NCBI GenBank assembly: GCA_947476325.1
Contig: CANJPZ010000018.1
Coordinates: 1-49,525, forward strand
Length of the DNA: 49,525 nt
From: Caulobacteraceae bacterium
GTDB lineage: Bacteria; Pseudomonadota; Alphaproteobacteria; Caulobacterales; Caulobacteraceae
Direction: 5' to 3'
The position numbers were made by a program, and so were the translations under genes. Within the stretch, counting starts at the first letter, position 1; each line of letters opens with the position of its first letter. The notes beneath the pieces were generated by a model. The model ran no database searches and was not told where the DNA came from. It saw only the letters and a list, made by a program, of their open reading frames with translations. Shown one piece after another: positions 27,450-35,852 of the stretch.

Positions 27450-29540
27450 CTAGTACCGCTGCCAGGTCCCGCCAAAGGGAACCTGACCCACGCCGGGCCG
27501 GGTGAAGTCGCAGACGCCTTGCGGGAAGACCCGCTTCAGGCGGGACTGCTGTTCGGCCGTGAAGCTGACCTTGTAGTCGGTGATCCGCACCGGTTTCAGC
27601 TGGCACTTGAAGACATCCACAGTCCATGGGCCGCCCGCCGCCGTGCGCGGATCCAGGTGAAGCGGGTAGGTCTGGTTGAAACCGGTGGCCGGATCGGTGC
27701 TGGCCGTCTCGTTGTGACGCTGGCCGGCCCGGTCCCAGTAGGCGTCGGTCGCCTCCGGCGGCCTGTGACGCGCCACCTTTTCAGCACTGGGCGGCGTCGG
27801 ATCGGCGGCCATGCCGTCGAGCCATTTTGTCATTGCGTCGAGAACCTGACTGCCAAGGGACGGCCGAGGGGCAACAACGGCTGGGGACGTCGCCGTCGCC
27901 GCGGCTCCCGTGCTGGCCACCCAGATAATCTGGTTGTCGTGCCGGCCGTTGGCCTTGTCGAGCCGGGCGCGGATGACCAGGTCGCGCTCACGGCTGTGAA
28001 TGTCGCCGGCAGCATCCGTGTAGTCGCGGTAGTTGATAATGGGCACGGTGCTCAAGCCTCCGCCGCCGGAGGTGATCAGGCCGCTGCGAAAGAGCGCCCG
28101 CAGGGCCTGCACGTCAGCGACCTCCCGGGCGGTCACGTAGTTCCCGTCCTTGTCGAAGCCGCCGACTTTTTCGTTCAGGTCGAGGAACTCGTCGACGCTG
28201 ATCTTGCCTGCGTTCAACGCGTTGAGGCCGTACTGCAGGCCGACGTTATCGAGTTCGCTGGGCGCGTATCCCCTGGCGTTGCGACCCAGGATATTGACCC
28301 GCACATCCTGCAGGGCGCAGCGCGCGCCCTTCGGGTTGGTCACCCGGTCGTAGACCAGGCTTGGGTCCGACAGCTGGCAGCCGGCCTTGTTGTTGGACTG
28401 CCACATCGGCACAAACGTCGCCGCCCACGAGGCGCAGGTTCCGGCGGAAAAACCGATGACCACCTGCTGCTTGTCACGGGTCCAGGTCTGCGGGCTGGCG
28501 GCAAAAACCCGCTGCAGCAAGCCACAGTCGGGCACCTGCAGGGTCGAATCCGGGAACGAGGCCGAAGGCTGCAGTCCATCCAGCAGGCCGGGATAGGTCT
28601 GGGTGATCACCAGCTGCTGGATCGCCCCGCCCGAGCCGCCATTGCCGACCGTCCATTTCGGCGGGCCGTATTCCTCGATGAAATGCTCTTTCAGCATCAT
28701 CAGGGTCTCGGCCTGCAGAACACCGTTGCCGTGCAGGCCGTTGACCAGCTCTGTAGCCACCAGGTGGGCGAACCCGCGGGACAGATAAAGGTCGCTGTTG
28801 GCGGCATCGACCTTGTTGACGCCCTGGTGCCAGGCCGCCGCCGCACCGCCGCCGAAACTGACCGCCAGTCGCCCGTTCCAGCCGTCCTGGCTGGCCGGGG
28901 TCGCGGGATCATCGAGAATGGCCAGGCGATAGATGGTGCGGTTGATCGTGCCACTCTCGACCTTGACGATGTAGGGCGCCGTCTTGCCGTCGATCGTCGT
29001 GGTCGTTCGAATGTCGGCGGGCCGGCCACTGGCGGGCCAGGGTCTGAACGGGGCGGTCCGGTCTGTCGAGCGGTAGAAATAGTCGATGCGGGTGGCCGCA
29101 GAGCAGTTGGCGTCAAGCGGATCGCCTAACCCGGACTCTCTTGTTTTGCACTGGTACGGCGTCATGTGTTGGCCGGAAAAAATCGGTCCGGTGATGGGAT
29201 AGTCGGTGACCGACAGCCGCGCGGTGGTCCCGGCCGCGCGGGCGACAAGTTCGCTCTTTCCTGCGGCCAGACCGGTCACGAGGCCGCGCCAGGTCTGCGG
29301 CCTAGGCCCCGGCGAAAGGACGGCGCTGACGTCGCGTCCGGCGGCGGTCAGTGTCACCGAGGCGGCGCCGGCGGGCGCAGTCACTTCAACCAGTGCATCG
29401 CCGCCACTGACCATGTCCGGCCGCGAAGACAGGACCACGAGGCCCAGCGCGCTGTCCGCTGTCCGGCCCGCACCCGCCCAGGCCGCGAACAGGGCCAGGG
29501 CCGCGCCGAGGCGAAAGGCGCGGGAGATACCGACGGTCAT
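27450..29540 (-). CDS. Exported DUF6351-like protein, hydrolase-type GGSGG motif (copy 2)
   Basis: The 696-residue protein has a signal peptide (to about residue 28). An immunoglobulin-like N-terminal part opens LSSRPDMVSGGDALVEV. A large domain contains WTVGNGGSGGAIQQLVITQ, where GGSGGA looks like an alpha/beta-hydrolase nucleophile elbow. Further motifs are ATELVNGLHGNGVL, a C-terminal KCQLKPVRITDYKVSF, and GVGQVPFGGTWQRY at the end. To my knowledge such proteins are grouped as DUF6351 and lack an assigned activity. It follows its paralogue by 24 bases on the same strand, and the two align over their whole length. Tannase- or PHB-depolymerase-like esterase activity is a guess. Confidence 0.75.
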   Translation of the reverse strand: MTVGISRAFRLGAALALFAAWAGAGRTADSALGLVVLSSRPDMVSGGDALVEVTAPAGAASVTLTAAGRDVSAVLSPGPRPQTWRGLVTGLAAGKSELVARAAGTTARLSVTDYPITGPIFSGQHMTPYQCKTRESGLGDPLDANCSAATRIDYFYRSTDRTAPFRPWPASGRPADIRTTTTIDGKTAPYIVKVESGTINRTIYRLAILDDPATPASQDGWNGRLAVSFGGGAAAAWHQGVNKVDAANSDLYLSRGFAHLVATELVNGLHGNGVLQAETLMMLKEHFIEEYGPPKWTVGNGGSGGAIQQLVITQTYPGLLDGLQPSASFPDSTLQVPDCGLLQRVFAASPQTWTRDKQQVVIGFSAGTCASWAATFVPMWQSNNKAGCQLSDPSLVYDRVTNPKGARCALQDVRVNILGRNARGYAPSELDNVGLQYGLNALNAGKISVDEFLDLNEKVGGFDKDGNYVTAREVADVQALRALFRSGLITSGGGGLSTVPIINYRDYTDAAGDIHSRERDLVIRARLDKANGRHDNQIIWVASTGAAATATSPAVVAPRPSLGSQVLDAMTKWLDGMAADPTPPSAEKVARHRPPEATDAYWDRAGQRHNETASTDPATGFNQTYPLHLDPRTAAGGPWTVDVFKCQLKPVRITDYKVSFTAEQQSRLKRVFPQGVCDFTRPGVGQVPFGGTWQRY

Positions 29541-29564
29541 GACCCGCTCATCCGGCGTACGCGC

Positions 29565-31697
29565 CTAGTACCGTTGCCACGTCCCGCCGAAGGGCACCTG
29601 ACCCACGCCGGGCTTGGTGAAGTCGCAGACGCCCTGCGGGAAGACCCGCTTCAGGCGGGCCTGCTGTTCTGCGGTGAAGCTGACCTTGTAGTCGGCGATC
29701 CGCACTGGCTTCAGCTGGCATTTGTAGATGTCATTGGTCAGAGGCGCGCCGGCCACCAGGCGCGGCTCTAGGTGAACCGGATAGGTGGCGTTGAAGCCGC
29801 CTTTGGAGTTGTCCCAGCTGGCGGTCTCGTTGTGGCGCTGGCCCTGCAGGTCCCAATAGGCGTCGGTCGCTTCGGCGGGCTTGTGACGCACCACCTTGTC
29901 GGTGTTGAGCGGAGCCGGGTCGGCGGCGATGGCGTCGAGCCAGACCGTCATGGCGGTCAGCGACTGGGCCGCCACCGACGGCGTCGGCGCCACGGTGACC
30001 GGTCCGGCGGCGCGGGCCGGAGCCGCAGCGCCTGCCCGGCCGGCGCCTGGTGCGGGGGAAGCGGCGCTGGCCACCCAGATGACCTGGTTGTCGTGACGGC
30101 CGTTGGCCTTGTCCATGCGGGCACGAATGGTCAGGTCGCGGTGGCGGTCGTGGATGTCGCCGCGGCCATCATTGTAGGTGCGCGAGTGAATGATCGGCAC
30201 GTTCTTCAGGCCGCCGCCACCGGAATTTACCAGACCGCTGCGATAGGCGGCGCGGATGGCCGGCAGGTCCGCGACCGAGCGGGCCGGGATAAAGCTGCCG
30301 TCCAGATCATAGCCGCCGATCTTCTCGTTGAGATCGAGGAACTCATCGACGCTGATCTTGCCTTCGTTCAGCCCTTTCAGGCCGTACTGCAGGCCAACGT
30401 TGTCGACGGCCTTGTAGGCAAAGCCGGTCTGTGGATTACGGCCATAGATATTCACCCGCATTTCCTGAACGGCGCAGCGCGCACCCCTGGGGTTGGTCAC
30501 CGCATCATAGATCAGGGCCTGGTTGTTCAGCTCGCAGCCCGGCTTGTAGTTGGCCATCGAGACCGGAACGAACGAGTTCTTCCAGGCCTCGCAGGTGCCG
30601 GCGGTAAAGCCGGTGACGGTCGCCTGCTTGTCGGCGTTCCACGACGGGTTGGCGGCGAAGTACTTCTGCAGCAGGCCGCAGTCGGGCGTGTGCATGGACG
30701 AGTCCGGGAACGATAGTGAGGGCTGCAGACCATCGAGCAGGCCGGGGAAGATTTCAGTGATCAGCAGTTGCTGGATCGCGCCGCCCGAGCCGCCTGAGCC
30801 GACGGTCCATTTTGGCGGGCCGTATTCCTCGATGAAGTGCTCTTTCAGCATGGACAGGGTCTCGCCCTGCAGCACCGCGTTGCCGTGCAAGCCGTTGACC
30901 AGCTCGGTGGCCACCAGGTGCGCAAAACCGCGCGACAGGAACAGGTCATCGTTGGCCGCGGTCACGGCGTTGGAGCCCTGATTGTATTTGGCGCCCGCGC
31001 CGCCGCCGAAGGAGACGCCCAGGCGGCCGTTCCAGCCGTCCTGTTTGGCCGGCGTGGCCGGGTCATCGAGGATGGCCAGACGATAGATGGTGCGGTTGAT
31101 CGTGCCGCTCTCGACCTTGACGATATAGGGCACGGTCTTGCCGTCGATCGTTGTGGTGGTCTTCAGGTCGGACGGACGCGCGCCTGTGGGCCAGGGTTTG
31201 AAGGTGTTGTCCGCGGACCGGTAGAAATAGTCGTAGCGCGTGGCCACCGAGCAGTCGGTGTCCAGAGCCTCGCCCAGACCCGATTCCTTGGTGCGGCATT
31301 CGTAGGGGTTCATGTGCGGGCCCGACAGGATCGGCCCGGTTACCGGATAGTCGGTGAGCGCCAGCTTGGCGCTTTTGCCGCCGGCTTCGGCGACCAGTTC
31401 GTTGCGGCCGATATTGAGGCCGGTCACAAGCCCGCGCCAAACGCCCGTCCCGGGTCCAGCCTGCAGGACAGTGCTGACATCGCGTCCGCCCGCCTTGAGC
31501 TTGACTGACGTCACGCCGGCCGGCGCCCGCACCTCGACCAGCGCATCCCCACCGCTGACCATGTCGGGCCGCGACGAAAGCAACTGAATGGAAAGGACTG
31601 AATCCGCTGTCTGGGCTGTTCCCGCCCAGCCCGCCAGCGCGCCCAGGGCCACGATGGCCGCGCTCACCCGCGCGCGTTTGCCAAACTTGAAGCTCAT
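29565..31697 (-). CDS. Exported DUF6351-like protein, hydrolase-type GGSGG motif (copy 1)
   Basis: The start at 31697 (MSFKFGKRARVSAAIV) has GGGGAGGATT before it and gives 710 residues. The signal peptide ends at about residue 33 (AQTADS). The domains match copy 2: LLSSRPDMVSGGDALVEV, WTVGSGGSGGAIQQLLITE, LVNGLHGNAVL, KCQLKPVRIADYKVSF and the same terminal GGTWQRY. The main difference is an Ala/Pro/Gly-rich linker (about residues 535-560) that is longer in this copy. It is the first gene of the tandem pair, divergent from thrB. Duplicates in one operon suggest related substrates in the periplasm or outside the cell. Confidence 0.75.
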   Translation of the reverse strand: MSFKFGKRARVSAAIVALGALAGWAGTAQTADSVLSIQLLSSRPDMVSGGDALVEVRAPAGVTSVKLKAGGRDVSTVLQAGPGTGVWRGLVTGLNIGRNELVAEAGGKSAKLALTDYPVTGPILSGPHMNPYECRTKESGLGEALDTDCSVATRYDYFYRSADNTFKPWPTGARPSDLKTTTTIDGKTVPYIVKVESGTINRTIYRLAILDDPATPAKQDGWNGRLGVSFGGGAGAKYNQGSNAVTAANDDLFLSRGFAHLVATELVNGLHGNAVLQGETLSMLKEHFIEEYGPPKWTVGSGGSGGAIQQLLITEIFPGLLDGLQPSLSFPDSSMHTPDCGLLQKYFAANPSWNADKQATVTGFTAGTCEAWKNSFVPVSMANYKPGCELNNQALIYDAVTNPRGARCAVQEMRVNIYGRNPQTGFAYKAVDNVGLQYGLKGLNEGKISVDEFLDLNEKIGGYDLDGSFIPARSVADLPAIRAAYRSGLVNSGGGGLKNVPIIHSRTYNDGRGDIHDRHRDLTIRARMDKANGRHDNQVIWVASAASPAPGAGRAGAAAPARAAGPVTVAPTPSVAAQSLTAMTVWLDAIAADPAPLNTDKVVRHKPAEATDAYWDLQGQRHNETASWDNSKGGFNATYPVHLEPRLVAGAPLTNDIYKCQLKPVRIADYKVSFTAEQQARLKRVFPQGVCDFTKPGVGQVPFGGTWQRY

Positions 31698-31805
31698 GGA
31701 ATCCTCCCCAGGATCGTGTTCTTTCGAACAACTTAGGCCCGGAAAGCCAGCCGTGACCAGCCCTTGTCGCCTTGACCGCAGGCCGCGCCTCCGCGACAGG
31801 GAGGC

Positions 31806-32759
31806 ATGGCGGTTTACACCCACATCACCGACGAGGCGCTGGATGCCTTCCTGGCCGAATACGATATCGGCCAGGCCCGGGCATTCAAGGGCATCGCCGA
31901 AGGCGTTTCGAACTCCAATTACCTGCTGGAGACAGACAAGGGCCGTTTTATCCTGACCGTTTACGAAGCGCGGGTGGAAGCGTGCGACCTACCCTATTTC
32001 CTGGGCCTGATGCGCTGGCTGGCCGACGCAGGGTTTCCCTCGGCCGCGCCCGTGCCGGGCCGCGACGGTCAGCCTCTGCGCAGCATCGGCGGCAAGCCGG
32101 CGGCTCTGTCGATGTTCCTGCAAGGCATGTCGGCCAACCGGCCGGACGCGGCCCTGTGCAGAGAAGCGGGCCGGGGCCTGGGCTGGCTGCACGCGGCGGC
32201 GGCCGGTTATCCGGGGCAGCGCGCCAATTCCCTGGGACATGAAAACTGGGCAGCGATGTTCGCGCCCCTGGCCGGCGCAGCCGAGAGGCTGAAGCCTGGC
32301 CTGGCGGCGACAATCCAGGGCGATCTGGACCTGCTGGCCTGTTGGCCCGCCGACCTGCCGCTGGGCACAATCCACGCCGACTTTTTCCCGGACAATGTGT
32401 TCTTCAAGGACCAGACGTTCGCTGCGGCCATCGACTTCTATTTCGCCTGCACCGACGCTCTGGCCTACGATGTCGCCGTGACCCTGAACGCTTGGTGCTT
32501 TGAACAGGAAGGCTCGTTCAACGTCACCAAGGCTCAGGCCCTGATCGCCGGCTATGAAGAGCGCCGCGCCCTGTCGGCGGCGGAAAAGGCGGCCATGCCC
32601 CTGCTGGCCCACGGCGCGGCCATGCGATTTTTCCTCACCCGGCTGGACGACTACGCCAACCCGGCCAAGGACGCCCTGATCACGCCCAAGGATCCGCTGG
32701 AATACGAGCGCAAGCTGGCCGTCCACCGGGCCGGCATTCACCTGTTCGGCTTTTCATGA
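31806..32759 (+). CDS. thrB: Homoserine kinase (APH-fold, ThrB type 2)
   Basis: The enzyme phosphorylates homoserine on the way to threonine. The 317-residue protein is the aminoglycoside-phosphotransferase-fold type common in alphaproteobacteria, not the GHMP type. It starts [20 protein letters not shown], with [17 protein letters not shown] as the nucleotide loop. The catalytic loop is [14 protein letters not shown] with Asp and Asn, and the metal Asp is in [11 protein letters not shown]. An SD-like GGGAGG precedes the ATG. It overlaps rnhA by 4 bases (ATGA), a pairing I recall from other alphaproteobacteria. Confidence 0.93.
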   Translation: MAVYTHITDEALDAFLAEYDIGQARAFKGIAEGVSNSNYLLETDKGRFILTVYEARVEACDLPYFLGLMRWLADAGFPSAAPVPGRDGQPLRSIGGKPAALSMFLQGMSANRPDAALCREAGRGLGWLHAAAAGYPGQRANSLGHENWAAMFAPLAGAAERLKPGLAATIQGDLDLLACWPADLPLGTIHADFFPDNVFFKDQTFAAAIDFYFACTDALAYDVAVTLNAWCFEQEGSFNVTKAQALIAGYEERRALSAAEKAAMPLLAHGAAMRFFLTRLDDYANPAKDALITPKDPLEYERKLAVHRAGIHLFGFS

Positions 32760-33208
32760 CCACGACGGAGAAGGTGCTGATCTACACCGACGGCGCCTGC
32801 CGCGGGAATCCCGGCCCCGGCGGCTGGGGGGCGGTGCTGATGTGGGGCGGGCACGAAAAGGAAATCTGCGGCGGCGAGCCGGCGACCACCAACAACCGGA
32901 TGGAACTGACCGCCGCCTGCGAGGCGCTGGAAAGCCTGAAGAAGCCCTGCCGTGTCGAGCTGCACACCGACAGCCAGTACGTCAAGACCGGCATCAGTCA
33001 GTGGCTGGCGACGTGGAAGTCGCGCGGCTGGAAGACGACGTCGCGCGGCGCGGTAAAGAACGAGGATCTGTGGCGGCGGCTGGACGAGGCGCGCCTTCGC
33101 CACCACGTCGACTGGCGCTGGGTCAAGGGCCACGCCGGCCACGAACTGAACGAGCGGGCCGACGGCCTGGCGCGCAAGGGCATGCTGGAGATGCTTGGCG
33201 AGATTTAG
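32756..33208 (+). CDS. rnhA: Ribonuclease HI
   Basis: RNase HI cleaves the RNA strand of RNA-DNA hybrids. The 150-residue protein has all four acidic metal ligands in context: Asp in [15 protein letters not shown], Glu in [11 protein letters not shown], Asp in LHTDSQYVK, and the last Asp in [11 protein letters not shown]. The catalytic His is in [11 protein letters not shown] and the basic protrusion is KSRGWKT. The length is normal. It is translationally coupled to thrB by the 4-base overlap. Confidence 0.96.
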   Translation: MTTTEKVLIYTDGACRGNPGPGGWGAVLMWGGHEKEICGGEPATTNNRMELTAACEALESLKKPCRVELHTDSQYVKTGISQWLATWKSRGWKTTSRGAVKNEDLWRRLDEARLRHHVDWRWVKGHAGHELNERADGLARKGMLEMLGEI

Positions 33209-33271
33209 GGCCTGACCCAGGGCCCTGCTCGCCTCGAACCACACAAAACAGGTTGCAGACCCAACAAACCA

Positions 33272-33312
33272 GTTCACAGTTGAACGACCTTCTCGCGCAA
33301 GGTTGAACAACC
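33272..33312. promoter_or_regulatory. Palindromes in front of the MarR gene, probable operator
   Basis: GTTCA-CAGT-TGAAC (33272-33285) and GGTTG-AA-CAACC (33301-33312) are perfect dyads. The second covers the ribosome site 1 base before the ATG at 33314. Both contain TTGAAC. A third TTGAAC dyad with one mismatch sits just after the gene (33759-33774). MarR proteins usually bind such sites in their own promoter, so autoregulation is likely. Confidence 0.45.
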
Positions 33313-33313
33313 C

Positions 33314-33760
33314 ATGCCCCGCGCCCTGTCCCAGCGCCCCGATGTCGAGGTCTTCGCCGAGATCGGGCTGATCGATCAGCTGGCCACGACAATGATCGAC
33401 CGGTTGCTGCCCACCGGCCTGACCAGCGCCCAGTTCTCGGTGCTCAACCACCTGGCCACCCACGGCCGCGAGGAAACGCCCGCCTCGCTGGTCGATATCT
33501 TCATGGTCACCAAAGGCGCCATGACCAACATCCTGCAGCGCCTGGAAAGCCGGGCCCTGATTGCGGTGACCATTGATCCGGCCGATGCCCGCCGCAAAAA
33601 GGTGGTGATCACGCCTGCCGGCATGAGCGCCTGGGAAGCCTCGGTGAAAGGCCTGCGCCCGATGATGGATTCCCTGCGCGAAGCCTTCACCGCGACAGAG
33701 TTTCAGGACGCCCTGCCGTTCCTCAATGCGCTGCGAGGATGGCTGGCTGAGGCGAAGTAG
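33314..33760 (+). CDS. MarR-family transcriptional regulator
   Basis: MarR regulators are dimeric winged-helix repressors, often relieved by small phenolic ligands or oxidation. The 148-residue protein shows the family layout. A dimerisation helix comes first, then the winged helix with LTSAQFSVLNHLATHG and LVDIFMVTKGAMTNILQRLE (recognition helix). The wing contains DPADARRKKVVITPAG and a C-terminal helix closes the chain. There is no Cys to suggest redox sensing. Flanking palindromes suggest it controls itself. The target pathway is not evident from the neighbours: rnhA is upstream, and nfeD converges from the other side with a 12-base gap. Confidence 0.88.
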   Translation: MPRALSQRPDVEVFAEIGLIDQLATTMIDRLLPTGLTSAQFSVLNHLATHGREETPASLVDIFMVTKGAMTNILQRLESRALIAVTIDPADARRKKVVITPAGMSAWEASVKGLRPMMDSLREAFTATEFQDALPFLNALRGWLAEAK

Positions 33761-33772
33761 TTTAATATTGAA

Positions 33773-34219
33773 CTATACCGCCTTCACCGCCAGCCTTGCG
33801 CCGCCGAGCACCTTGACGACCTCGACGCTCGCGCCCGTTTCCAAACCTTCGCCCTCGGCTTCCCACTCGGCGCCGTCGACCAGAACGCGGACATGGCCGG
33901 GCTTTGTCTCGGTCACCTGGCCGGTCTTGCCGATCAGGTTGTGGGCCCGGTCATTGATGTTCGGGCCGGGCTGGACGTCAGCCTTTTTGAGATACTTTCG
34001 CGCCGTCAGGCTGGAGACGATGGCCAGCACCGAAAAAGCGATCACCTCGCCCGGCAAGCCAAGGACCCGGGTGGCCAGGGCGACGATGGCGACGACGCCC
34101 GCGCAGGCCGCCGGCCACAACAGCCAGCCGGTGCCCGTGATGATCTCGAGCCCCAGCAAAACGGCGGCGACCGTCAGCCACGTCCACATGGGGTGGGCCT
34201 GATAGAACTCGGCGATCAT
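33773..34219 (-). CDS. NfeD-family membrane protein (short form)
   Basis: The 148-residue protein has an N-terminal MWTWLTVAAVLLGLEIITGTGWLLWP span and further hydrophobic stretches up to about residue 72. A soluble OB-fold NfeD domain follows with LIGKTGQVTETKPGHVRVLVDGAEWEA and ends VEVVKVLGGARLAV. NfeD proteins pair with SPFH proteins to organise membrane microdomains. Here it directly follows the paraslipin gene with 3 bases between, which supports that role. Confidence 0.9.
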   Translation of the reverse strand: MIAEFYQAHPMWTWLTVAAVLLGLEIITGTGWLLWPAACAGVVAIVALATRVLGLPGEVIAFSVLAIVSSLTARKYLKKADVQPGPNINDRAHNLIGKTGQVTETKPGHVRVLVDGAEWEAEGEGLETGASVEVVKVLGGARLAVKAV

Positions 34220-34222
34220 GGC

Positions 34223-35191
34223 CTAGCCTCCCTTTGGAACACTCGTTTTCGGCGCCTGGGGTTTCGGCGGCTGGGCCGGACGGTTGTCGCCCTTGAGCAG
34301 TTCGGAAATCCCGGCGATCGAGCCGATCAGCGAACTCATGTCGGCCGGTACGATGACCGTCTTCTGGTTCGGTGATTCAGCCAGCTTGCCGAACGCCTCG
34401 ACGTATTTCTGGGCCACGAAATAGTTGATGGCGTTGACGCTGCCTTTTTCGATGGCGTCAGACACCGCGGTGGTGGCCTTGGCCTCGGCGTCGGCCGAGC
34501 GCTCGCGCGCCTCGGCGTCACGGAACGCGGCTTCCCGGCGGCCCTCGGCCTCGAGAATGGCGGACTGTTTGGAGCCCTCGGCGCGGGTGATGGCGGCCTG
34601 GCGATCGCCTTCGGCCTCGATGATCAGCGAGCGTTTTTCGCGTTCAGCCTTCATCTGGCGGGCCATGGCGTTGGTAATGTCGGGCGGCGGGGCCAGATCC
34701 TTGATCTCGATGCGCATGCATTTGACGCCCCAGGGGTGGGTCGCCTGATCGATGGTGGCCAGCAACCGGGTGTTGATGGCGTCGCGCTGGGACAGCACCT
34801 CGTCCAGGTCCATCGAGCCGACGACGGTGCGCAGGTTGGTCATGGTCAGCTGCGAGATCGCGTAGTTGAGGTTGTTGACCCGGTAGGCGGCCTGACCGGA
34901 ATCAATTACCTGGATGAAGACAATCCCGTCGACCTGGACGGTGACGTTATCCTTGGTGATGACGTCCTGGCGCGGCACCTCCAGCACCTGTTCCATCATG
35001 TTGATGCGCTTGCCGACGCCTTCAAAGAACGGCGTCAGGAAGGCGATACCGGGCTTGAGCGTGCGGGTGAAGCGGCCAAACCGCTGGACCGTGTACTCAT
35101 AACCCTGGGGTACAATCTTGATCGCCCCGGTGATGATGATGAACGCAAAGACGACGACAACGACGAGAATGATGGTCGGAACGGCGATCAT
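34223..35191 (-). CDS. SPFH/band-7 protein, paraslipin (QmcA-like)
   Basis: SPFH proteins form large membrane-bound cage-like oligomers linked to membrane quality control. The 322-residue protein has one N-terminal membrane helix (about 5-27). The band-7 domain has VPQGYEYTVQRFGRFTRTLKPG, VDGIVFIQVIDSGQAAYRV and HPWGVKCMRIEIKDLAPP. A long charged coiled-coil (about 175-245) is rich in EAEG and AEGSK repeats, and YVEAFGKLAESPNQKTVIVP follows. A Pro/Lys-rich tail ends the chain. It is paired with nfeD downstream. Confidence 0.93.
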   Translation of the reverse strand: MIAVPTIILVVVVVFAFIIITGAIKIVPQGYEYTVQRFGRFTRTLKPGIAFLTPFFEGVGKRINMMEQVLEVPRQDVITKDNVTVQVDGIVFIQVIDSGQAAYRVNNLNYAISQLTMTNLRTVVGSMDLDEVLSQRDAINTRLLATIDQATHPWGVKCMRIEIKDLAPPPDITNAMARQMKAEREKRSLIIEAEGDRQAAITRAEGSKQSAILEAEGRREAAFRDAEARERSADAEAKATTAVSDAIEKGSVNAINYFVAQKYVEAFGKLAESPNQKTVIVPADMSSLIGSIAGISELLKGDNRPAQPPKPQAPKTSVPKGG

Positions 35192-35268
35192 GGGCCTGAA
35201 GCCTCCCTGGCTATTCAGGCGAGCTTAACTTGGGTGAGACAGCCGCGCCAGACAATCCCGGCGCGAGC

Positions 35269-35634
35269 CTAACCCTCGGGTTTGGCGAGGCGGCGGGCCA
35301 GGGCGGAGCCCTTGGCCGAGGCCTGGGCCAGAGCCCGGCGAGCGGCCGGACTGCAGGCCCGGAACTGGGCGCTGCGCTGTTCAAAGCCGGCGTTGAAGGC
35401 GTTCAGGAGCGCCGTCTCAAGCGAGGCTTCCGGTCGTTCAGCGTTCACCAGGCTCTTCATCCGCTCGCGCCAATACTGGTCGTCATCGCCCTCGCACAGC
35501 TGGCGCAGGGCGTGGGACTCGCCGATGGTTCGTGACAGATCGATCAGCACCTGTCGCTGGACCGGCGAGCGGTGCTGGGCGGCGGCGGGCGCGGCGATGG
35601 ACAGAACCAGGCAAAGGGCGGCGAAGAAGCGCAT
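35269..35634 (-). CDS. TIGR02301-like exported protein
   Basis: The 121-residue product has a signal peptide (MRFFAALCLVLSIAAPAAAQ). The mature domain is small and helical, with LIDLSRTIGESHALRQLCEG, YWRERMKSLVNAE, LLNAFNAGFEQR and FRACSPAARRA. This pattern is the alphaproteobacterial family I know as TIGR02301, of unknown function. The two Cys residues probably form a disulfide in the periplasm. It stands alone, 77 bases before the paraslipin gene on the same strand. Confidence 0.75.
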   Translation of the reverse strand: MRFFAALCLVLSIAAPAAAQHRSPVQRQVLIDLSRTIGESHALRQLCEGDDDQYWRERMKSLVNAERPEASLETALLNAFNAGFEQRSAQFRACSPAARRALAQASAKGSALARRLAKPEG

Positions 35635-35714
35635 GGCGAGGAATTAATCCGGCGCCCCTTTTTTGTCATCCCGCTTCGCCTTGCGGTTGCCGGGCACGGC
35701 CGCGCCCGACCGTC

Positions 35715-35728
35715 TTGATCTGCGTCAA
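35715..35728. promoter_or_regulatory. FNR/FixK-type box upstream of the first membrane module
   Basis: TTGAT-CTGC-GTCAA matches the FNR/FixK anaerobox TTGAT-N4-ATCAA with one base difference; TTGATCTGCGTCAA is a form often seen at FixK and FnrL targets in alphaproteobacteria. It lies 125 bases before the A1 start. The 218-base gap holds no gene, so the site can only serve the plus-strand module or the minus-strand TIGR02301 gene. Confidence 0.65.
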
Positions 35729-35852
35729 AGCTTGCGGTGCCAAAACCTCCGAACAGTGACCCCGCCGGAGTCAGGTCAATGGTCCCGGCCGCCATCAAGA
35801 GGCGGTAATCGCCCGGTCGTCGGGCGACAGGCCGCCAGGGAGGGGTACGATC

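Noticed and set aside
25602-29129. An 1175-codon plus-strand open frame across the lemA/TPM and hydrolase-like genes.
   Set aside because: It crosses several real minus-strand genes and terminators, and its translation has no domain-like features.
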